DNA of 64,000 bases from Branchiostoma floridae (lineage: Eukaryota > Chordata > Leptocardii > Amphioxiformes > Branchiostomatidae): positions 1,264,065 to 1,328,064 of the forward strand of contig NC_049987.1 in the NCBI RefSeq assembly GCF_000003815.2, given 5' to 3'. Position 1 is the stretch's first letter, and every line of letters begins with the position of its first letter. The notes beneath the pieces are model-generated. The model saw only the letters and a program-made list of their open reading frames with translations, made no database searches and had not been told where the DNA came from. The translations under genes were made by a program, and so were the position numbers. This document shows positions 56,710 through 64,000 of the stretch, piece by piece.

Positions 56710-59700
56710 ATATACTTAGTCTGATGTCTTAAAGAGCTTGGTCACAGAAGATGTTAATTTTTCTGTGCTGGTTTTGTTACAAACATTGTACTTGTACTTA
56801 TTAAACTGTATTAGCCAGGCCTCCATTGATGTGGCTGCCAGTATCATGCTACATTTGATAATTAATGTTATCTGGATTTGTACTGGTATTATCGGGTCTA
56901 TGTATATTATTTTGTTATGTAAATTCTGTCATTAAGAATCATTCTATGTACTAGCTGCATCATAAGCAAGTTCTTTGGTACAGATAGAGTGCATGCCAAA
57001 CCCTCCTGTTTACAGGAGACAATTTTAGTTTTGTGAAAGAAGTTGTTATATCTTACTACTATCAAGATTCAACTTCATAATGCACCGCCTTCCTGCTGGG
57101 TGTGATATAGATTTAAGGTTTAGGAGAGGGCTCACAACGCCTACCTGTAAAACTCGATGCAGGCTCCTGTACATGTATCACTTTGAAGTTCTGTCTTCAA
57201 TCATGACAGTTGAGTGAGAGATACTAGTACCTTCTTTAGGCATGGACAACCTGATTGTGTTATTATTATACTTCAGTCAACATCATGTCCACTTTTAAGT
57301 AGAATAGTGGTTCAGACATGCTTGAAGGGCCAAGATATTGGTGATGTTGCCCGTTGTTAAAAATGTATTTCTTATATTAGCTCAATCCCTGCCAAACGTT
57401 TAATGATCTGTGGCCACCGGGACACCTTTACTTTCGAGCCCGCTTACCAGAAAGAAATGTCATTACTTCTACAATCAGCATCCAGCTGCATCAATTCAAC
57501 TATACCTGTAGACTAGAGCATGTTTTGAAATACAAATTATAGTCTAGTGAAATATTGACATAATTGTTGTTCAATCTTACAACTTGTTTTGATCCATCAT
57601 TGGTAAACTGCATTTCACTGATTTGTTATGGTAAACTCTTGAACCCTAATTGCAAATTGGATACAACTTCTGTGTGCCTAATGTTCTAGTATACATGTAC
57701 TAGTATGTATACTGATGTTAATTAACTGACTTGTTGTCAACAACCAATGGTCTTCTCTATGTAAAGTACAACTATTTTCATATTGCTTCAAGGTGTTTGG
57801 ATTCACTTATTAGTTGACTATCACTTTAAATGGCAGTACCAGTAGCTCCTACAAAATGAACATTATGACATAAGGGATGAAAATACAGTTTCAGATTATT
57901 TGGAGGATATGATTGATGCAATGTGTTCAGGTAACTAATTTTATCACTTCAAGAGTTTATGGTAGATCTACTGTGTTGCAATACTTGCCATAATGTTACA
58001 ATAAAAGGCCTGACCATGGATCATGATTATTTTTCCTTCAGTTGTGCATTTGTGAAAACTGTTCTCAAGTACTAGTAAACTTAGCCCCTTTATAGCCTTA
58101 GCTACATGAAAGACATGTACCCATTTGTTAGTAGAAATATGACAGTTAACATATTAACAAACCAGAATATTGCTGGGATAAATAATTCAATCACAAACTT
58201 GCCTTCTTGGAGACATCTAGTCACACTCCAGTTGGTGTGAAGCCCCAACGCCACGGCAAGGCAGTCTCCATTGTTGGGGAAATTTTGTGGTGAAATGACA
58301 CCTTTTGCAATGTTGCATTAGTCAAGAACATTAGAGTTCCAGACTGATGGAACAGTGCATAACCAATCAAAGAAAGGCAGTTTCTCAAAAACAGAACCTA
58401 CCACCTATATAAAAAGCTCTACCTAGCCCCTATCATGTACAGATGCCCTAACTAGTCCCTATCACCCATACATAGAGCTGTGTACTGGTATACGTAACGT
58501 TATAGACTGTACCAATACAGTACCAGTACAATCAATTAAGGAACAGGTCGAAAATAACCAAACCCTGGCATACAAGTACTGTACCTACAACACATGTATA
58601 CACAGAAGGACTGCTTGTCTATTACTTAGCCAACACAAAGGAACTGACAGAAGTTTTCACATTTTGTAAACATGCTAGCATTCAGGAAGAAAATGCAATC
58701 AAATTTTCTTGTTGGCAACATGTGGATGATTTTTGGCTTTGTTTCCATAAACTACTACTACTAGTAATCCCTACTGGTGGTATTGGTGGTGGGGAATTAT
58801 AGATCCTACAATTAAACACGCTTAGGTATCAGTTCGAACATGCATTTGGTGTGATCAAAGATCAATCATTATTTGAACAAGAAAGTCAGGTCTGGACCTG
58901 TACCTAAACCCGTGTACCTCTACCTAGAATTTGTTTAGTTAGAACTTACACAGCTCCATCCATAAAGTCCCCTTATATATAAACCCTCTCCCTATACTAT
59001 ACACCCATAAAGTGCCCTACCTAGTCCCTATTACCCATACAGTGCCCTACCTAGTTACTATCATCTGTAACTTAATTAGTTAACCAATAACTAATCCCAA
59101 AAATGAATTTTGAGCCCTCATGTCCTATTGCAAGGATGCCCTAACTGGTCCCAATAGTATGGATGCACTACATGGTCCCAATAGTATGGATGCCCTACCT
59201 GTTCCCTATCACATATGGATGCCCTACCTGGTCATTATCACATGCACATCACTTGTTGTAGTCATGAAGTTTCCTTCCACCTTTTTTGACCTGGCGTTAT
59301 CAAGTACTAGTAATCTGTATGTCTTGGAATGAACTCACTGTAGATCTGTAAGTAATGTCAGAAACCATAAAGGCATAAATTAGACAATAAAGTAAGAGTG
59401 ATAGACACCACTAAATTAAATATATCAGAAAGCTGGCTTATCATGGTCAGAATGTGTTTGTAGCATCTGATCATTTCCAAAATCATATAGAGTTGCTGGA
59501 GTACCTGCATTTTTGGCGTATAACTTGCAGCAGAGAGACCTGTACTAGTACTTTAAGTTTCACTCGCCAACAAATGATATTTCTCAACAAGTATTCAACT
59601 TCTGACATGGTCATGCAGTGGATAATTTATGATTTCTGGTGCTATTGATTTTAACAACAGTTACTCATTGACAAAACAAAACAGCACAATATAAACAAAC

Positions 59701-59779
59701 AGGGATGATATGCTCTACTCTATTCTACATTGTTTAACTCTACTCTACATTGTTTAATCTGTTTAATAAGTGATATAGT
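56710..59779. other. Non-coding interior of the MULE
   Basis: AT-rich, probably 3' UTR followed by element interior. AATAAA-type signals occur (for example near 58002). No further gene is recognised. A degenerate CCTA(C/A)CTAGTCCCTATCA motif recurs between 58420 and 59240. Confidence 0.5.
59136..59248. repeat. 27-29-bp tandem repeat
   Basis: Four units of the form ATGCCCTAC(C/A)TGGTCCCAATAGT or a variant. They belong to a larger set of diverged CCTAACTAGTCCCTATCA copies from 58420. Confidence 0.7.
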
Positions 59780-60800
59780 ATCTGAATTTGATAACTTTTA
59801 TCACAATTCTCCGGTTCTGTACAACATGAAAGAACAATATTGTAAATCCTGGAAGCTGAAGGTTAACCTGAAAAAGTTATTGTATTTACAAAGGGAGGAC
59901 AATTATGGAAAGATTGTTGTTTTTTGTTTGATAACAATGATTTAGAAACAGTAGCATCTTATTGTTAATCTTGTTGTTGTATCCTCAGCGGGCACATTCA
60001 AAGTCAACAGCAAATACTTAACAGCAAGGGATTGAAAGCTTTATTTGGAATTAGACAATCATTAGACAAAGCAGACGCACCATTATCAGTTAAAAACAAA
60101 CTCTTCAAGTGTGGTTACCCTTTAATTTGGCAAGCCCCTCAATCAAAAGATTCAAACATATCCCACTTAATTTCTGCAATTCACCAGCGTATGAAGGATA
60201 TATATTTCCAGAATTTCCTAACCAACATTCATAATGAAAATAAAGGTCTAAGTGCGAAAACCAAACTCCGAACGTACAGACTACTCAAGTCCTCATACAA
60301 TGAAGAGCAGTATTTGAAAATTACAAACAATCGGCTCAGAATTACCATTATTGCTAAACTAAGAATCAGTTGCCACAAACTGCAAATTGAATCAGGAAGG
60401 CACAACCGTACTCCTCTATAACAAAGAGTCTGCCAATTTTGTACTTCAAACATGGTAGAAGATGAAGTGCACTTCACTGTTGTATTTTTACACACGAGTT
60501 AGCACTGACAAGTTTATATTCCTCATGCATTTTGACAAACCGACCATAACTAAACCCACAGTCCTACATTTTCACCATTACCAAGAAGCGAGAAGCCAAA
60601 CTTCTGTGTTAGACTAGGTCTGTGAAATTTTCACTTTGGGTACCTACTGGCTGCAAAATACACCCGATATCATTATTATAACATAATACAACCAATATTA
60701 TTATTATTATCATAACTTTATATATATATACACATGTTTTGACTTGTTGTGACCTGTACTTAGCTTGGTTGGGCAAAACTGTGCAATAAAGGTCTTCATT
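59780..60800 (+). pseudogene. LINE reverse-transcriptase C-terminal fragment inside the MULE
   Basis: The frame carries CKSWKLKVNLKK (palm/thumb), then after breaks SAGTFKVNSKYL, ALFGIRQSLDKADAPLSVKN and GLSAKTKLRTYRLLKSSY. LAKLRISCHKLQIE-like and a Cys/His end follow. This is the C-terminal region of a jockey/I/CR1-group LINE. A tail with TGGTTGGGCAAAACTGTGCA and AATAAA (near 60784) marks its 3' UTR. Stops and frameshifts show it is dead. It must have entered the MULE, so the MULE has itself hosted an insertion. Confidence 0.65.
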
Positions 60801-61560
60801 TTCTTCTCATAACCAAGTCATGTTTTATATGTCTACAAGTGAAGTACAACCATTCTGACCATGCACCACACAAATTATTCCCAAGGTAGATGCAAGGCTC
60901 CTTGGTAGATGTCATCATAAAACTGTTGGTCAGCAAGGCAAATAATTCATAGACCCAAGTGCACACTGAGTCAGTTCATATTATCATGGTGTATTCTGTT
61001 ATATAGGGGACATGCACATGTAAACAAGGAGGTTATACAACGTGATGTAAAGACTAAGATTAACTTATGCATTTTTATCAAGGTTCCAGTTCTACTAAAA
61101 ACTTGAAGAGGGATTTCGTAATTAATCACATGTAGCGACATTGAAAAAAAGTGCCGTCCCTCCTTCACATAAACGATGAGTAAATTCAAGGTATGAAGCT
61201 ATTACAAATGTGTCATCAATATGTTTCGTGGAACTTCATCGTGTCCATAATATTTTGGTAACAGTTATCGTCATAATTTTTTTTTTATAAGCCACAACTC
61301 TACAAAAACCTCGAAGCCGTTTGAGCAGAATAACGCAATGCACGGCAACGTTAACTTTTCAAAACTACACTAACGTCATAGAATTTCGGCCAGTAACATC
61401 TGTGTGGTAATAAAATCGAGCATGATGTTTGGATTAGATGTTGACAATCTCTTTACAAACCTACTGTTTCGCTGAGAAATTACGCAAAAGTCAGGAAAAC
61501 ACAGTCCTCGACAACATCCAGCGGCGGCCATTTTGGCTGAATAATTGTAACCCCGAAGTG
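60800..61560. other. No gene seen
   Basis: Right interior of the MULE. AT-rich, no coding or repeat feature that I can support until the CCAAT-rich right end. Confidence 0.5.
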
Positions 61561-61691
61561 CCAGAATAAGCCAATCAGAGCCAGCTTTGCCACCCGCCGG
61601 TCCACCAATCAGGCGCTAGCGCCTGTTCAATTTGTAGCGAGAGGCGTGTGATTTAGATCTCGCCCCCCCCCCCCAGTCTTGATAGGGTTAA

Positions 61692-61908
61692 TACAATGTA
61701 GGATTCTGAAAGATTATGCCAAAGAAATCAGTCCAATCCTGCAAACCATTTTCAATCAATCCTTAGAGAAAGGCGACGTGCCCGAAGACTGGCGAGGAGA
61801 CTATGTCCATCCTATGTTTAAGAAAGGGGATAGAAGTGAACCTGCTAATTACAGACCAGTGTCCCTCACCAGCGTGTGCTGTGAGCTACTTGAACATATT
61901 ATATACTC
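61692..61908 (+). pseudogene. LINE reverse transcriptase, continuation after the 12.3-kb insertion
   Basis: Directly after the right TTAA the frame reads IQCRILKDYAKEISPILQTI, then EDWRGDYVHPMFKKGDRSEP and NYRPVSLTSVCCELLEH. These are the RT finger motifs that follow KASGPD in CR1-like ORF2. It continues exactly the frame interrupted at 49337. Similarity ends near 61908, so the LINE is also truncated before its catalytic palm, or interrupted again. Confidence 0.85.
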
Positions 61909-62265
61909 TGACGCGGGGTAAAGTAAATTAGAACACCCGGTCACGCACGTGAATCTGCCAAAGCTGGATAGCAAAACTGCGGCAGGGGACCTCCAAACGT
62001 TGGCACCCGTTTAAAGTAAAACTGATCAACGATTTTAGACCAAAAAGAGTATTTTTAAGCCAAAGTTTGCATTTTGTACAGTGTCAGAATATCAATTTGT
62101 TTCCTTTCTGCAACACATTGCATATGGACACGTAAAAGAACGGCACACGTATATTGTATTATTTTATTTGTGGTGCAATATATGAAATGACTCAACGAGG
62201 CTATGTTTTTTGCAGAAAGGACGTAACAGTCATATGCATGGATATGAATACAGGCGATAGGGGTG

Positions 62266-62410
62266 GCGGAACTCAGCGACTGGAGGCGACCGAGAGAGAG
62301 CAACGAGCCGTGGAGATGGCGGGGCTCAGCGACTGGGGGCGGCCGAGAGAGAGTGACTAGCCGTGAAATGGAGGAGCTCAGCGATTGTGGGCGGTCGAGA
62401 CAGAGAGCAT
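62266..62410. repeat. ~53-bp tandem repeat
   Basis: Three units begin GCGGAACTCAGCGACTG, GCGGGGCTCAGCGACTG and GAGGAGCTCAGCGATTG, each followed by GGCGACCGAGAGAGAG-like sequence. A stray copy lies at 62820. The flanks (62150-62215 and 62445-62510) are themselves related direct repeats. Confidence 0.75.
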
Positions 62411-62517
62411 ATGGGCACTTTGAAAACAAACACGTATTTTTTACCATTTCATTTATGACATGACAGGATGCAATATATCAAATGAATCACAAGGCCTTTT
62501 TTCGTATCATACTTTAG

Positions 62518-62720
62518 ACTTAGGTCACATTTCCAAACCGGGGCCCGGTCGGGATGTTTAAAGAAATGAAACATTAAAATGTATACCTAGAAATATACGC
62601 GTGCACTGCCAAAGAAACTTATGTTGACATTTCATGTATTTTGATGTCCTTTTATATCATTCTTCTCCCTCCCGAAAGCTACCCGGTCGGGCCCCGGGAT
62701 GGCAATTGTGACCTAGGCCT
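62518..62720. mobile_element. ~200-bp MITE-like inverted-repeat element
   Basis: CTTAGGTCACATTTCC...GGGGCCCGGTCGGG at 62518-62553 is matched inverted by CCCGGTCGGGCCCCGGGATGG...TGTGACCTAGG at 62680-62716. The arms are about 35 bp. The interior is AT-rich and non-coding. The family and target duplication are not clear. Confidence 0.65.
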
Positions 62721-62879
62721 TAGTAGTCTTTGCATTGGCGTTGCCCCGGCGTTGTGTCATAGTTGGCATAGACTGAGTTACAGTAGTGGTATGAACATAG
62801 CCAGTGACACAGCTGGTGATGGCGGAGCTCAGCGACTTGGGGCGGAAAGGTCATTGAAATGATGAATTTTAAAATTTAG

Positions 62880-63070
62880 GTGTAACTTCGGTCTATGTGT
62901 TTAGTAGTTGAAAGAATTTGGCAGTTGAAGGCATCTTATTCATGGTATAACTCTCCAGGTTGAACAACGTGTAAACAGGATGTTGGGCTGACAATTTCTG
63001 TGTAGAGATATATTGCAATCTTGATGTACCTCATCTTATTGCCTTTATCAATTTATCATTCATGTATACG
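62880..63070. other. No gene seen
   Basis: Non-coding sequence between the MITE and the zinc-finger remnant. Confidence 0.5.
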
Positions 63071-63074
63071 TAGG

Positions 63075-63245
63075 ACAACGAAGATGAAGCTGTTTCACAG
63101 GGCTATTCCTGCAAAGATCGTGCTATCAGGACCCCATAAAAATCCACTTTGTCCCGACACATACGGGGAACAGACCTTTCACATGTGATGTTGAGGAATG
63201 TGACTATCGTGCTACTCAAAAGCACCATAGTATTAGTTTAAAATA
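63075..63245 (+). pseudogene. Decayed C2H2 zinc-finger fragment
   Basis: After a possible acceptor (ATACGTAG, AG near 63072) the sequence carries YSCKDRAIRTP and, after a stop, STLSRHIR. In a shifted frame CDVEECDYRATQKHH follows. These are two successive fingers of the C-x4-C-DYRA-type C2H2 arrays, in proper order, but with a stop and a frameshift, so it is a pseudogene fragment. Confidence 0.55.
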
Positions 63246-64000
63246 ACTAACAAGTACATTGTTTTTCTTTTTTTTAGTTAAAGAACGTACTTTCTCCTGT
63301 TTCTTCCCAGCCGCCGAGCTCCTGTTTCGCGTCCGATGGAGGTGGCATCAGCGGTGTGGGGCAAAGTGGCGTTGGCGGAGTACTATTTGGGAATTCTACA
63401 AATTCTAAACGTCAGCACACCTGTATGGACATATCTATCTGTTGCGAAAATAACAGCACAAAGTACTAGGCAATAGCTACACCTAGAACGCGTGACCGGT
63501 TAGCAACATCTCAGCACCTGCAGACATCGCAACCTCACCCCTTGTCATCATTCAGTTTTTATAGAGTTAGCACAAGTCGTCTCCTGACATTTCTACACTA
63601 TCTGAGTTTGGAAAGAAACAATAACTTGGTATACGCTTTGCTTAACAATGTAGAAAGCAATTCGTTTGTTCGACAGTCTTGTGATGGTTTTCGTTTCTAG
63701 TTAATAGCAGCATTTTGAATCACGCCATCATCTGGCATGTAGAATTTAAAAACATATTACAGGCAAAGAGAATATCTCAAGGAACAACAGTTTGGTTCTT
63801 GGCACTGTAATGCACATGTTCTGCACTGCTGGCTCAATCTTTTGAAATGTATTCATGATGCACCCTCCTCATTTGTGAGTCCCTCTTCAGTATATAAGGT
63901 TTCCTACATTTCCAGACTGTCATTACTTATTTCCAATGTCTCACTATAATCACTTCGTCTGAAGTCCAAGAGGAGACATTCATTGGCAACAACTTCCCCC
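63246..64000. other. No gene seen
   Basis: A short GC-richer patch (63310-63390) contains no convincing exon. The rest is AT-rich up to the window end. Confidence 0.45.

Larger units (their letters stand above)
50245..61662 (+). mobile_element. 11.4-kb MULE-type DNA transposon
   Basis: Imperfect inverted ends read GGAAAGTCTAAACCACACG (left) and CGAGATCTAAATCACACG (right, inverted). Beyond these, TCTCGC.ACAAA.TG continues the match over about 35 bp. Both ends abut C-runs (13 C on the left, 12 on the right), so the target was a poly-C tract and the 8-11-bp duplication expected of MULEs cannot be told from it. Subterminal regions at both ends are rich in CCAAT/ATTGG and GC boxes. Inside are an intact transposase gene (54022-56709), an upstream exon (50443-50738) and an older LINE fragment (59780-60800). 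It is inserted in the TTAA element. Confidence 0.8.
49342..61687. mobile_element. TTAA-flanked piggyBac-like non-autonomous element, split by a MULE
   Basis: The left end CCCTATCCAGACTGGG follows TTAA (49338-49341). The right end is the inverted CCCTATCAAGACTGGG (61687 inward), followed by TTAA (61688-61691). TTAA duplications with CCC-starting inverted repeats are diagnostic of piggyBac-type elements. The element proper is 49342-50244 plus 61663-61687, about 930 bp, without coding capacity; the rest is the nested MULE. The host reading frame proves the borders. Removing 49342-61691 gives codons for GPD-LIQC-RILKD, uninterrupted RT. The interior contains several TGACGTCAT motifs. Confidence 0.9.

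Noticed and set aside
1-64000. tRNA, rRNA or bacterial-type operon features
   Set aside because: Looked for the T-loop GGTTCGAATC pattern with acceptor stems, rRNA-like conserved blocks and ribosome-binding-site-spaced gene clusters; found none convincing.

Overview
The window looks like animal (metazoan) genomic DNA, most probably from an invertebrate deuterostome such as a lancelet. This is inferred from intron-split short exons with GT-AG borders, decayed C2H2 zinc-finger and BTB-Kelch genes, and many CR1/L2-like LINE fragments, one with a PHD-like finger in front of its endonuclease. MULE, piggyBac-like, PIF/Harbinger-like and hAT remnants are also present. There is no operon structure. 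Two N-runs (42599-42863 and 46564-47452) show it is a draft assembly. Nearly all recognisable coding sequence belongs to mobile elements; host genes are few and mostly seen as isolated exons.

1-10 kb: a foldback element cut by the window edge, a ~255-bp tandem duplication, a 54-bp minisatellite, and scattered spliced exons (2411-2606, 3087-3178, 5679-6020, 8251-8333, 8408-8600). The last of these run into a decayed C2H2 zinc-finger block (9426-9833). LINE reverse-transcriptase (RT) scraps lie between them. 12.1-15.5 kb: a 3.34-kb giant palindrome with ~1.5-kb arms, flanked by TTAA on both sides. 16-24 kb: a LINE graveyard, including a head-to-tail LINE junction present twice on either side of a broken Kelch gene. 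25-32 kb: mostly non-coding, with an NRF1/YY1-type promoter and first exon on the minus strand and two in-phase exons at 29.3-29.7 kb. 32-39 kb: minus-strand remnants of MULE-type transposases, two of them copies of one family. 40.3-41.6 kb: a four-exon minus-strand gene encoding 125 residues, with matching splice phases and a well-spaced TATA/initiator promoter.

44-62 kb is the most informative part. A broken CRESS-DNA-virus replication-initiator (Rep) gene, an endogenous viral element, lies directly upstream of a CR1-like LINE. That LINE is spread over 46.2-61.9 kb because it has been interrupted several times. The largest interruption is a nested one. A TTAA-flanked piggyBac-type non-autonomous element (ends at 49342 and 61687) entered the RT frame. 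An 11.4-kb MULE transposon (50245-61662) then entered the C-run near the end of that element. Excising 49342-61687 plus one TTAA rejoins the RT reading frame exactly. The MULE carries an intact 895-residue SWIM-finger transposase (54022-56709) whose N-terminus is a 33-bp coding minisatellite. Directly before it lies a 61-bp non-coding minisatellite in which every unit repeats splice-site-like motifs.

62-64 kb holds a short inverted-repeat element, small tandem repeats and another decayed zinc-finger fragment.
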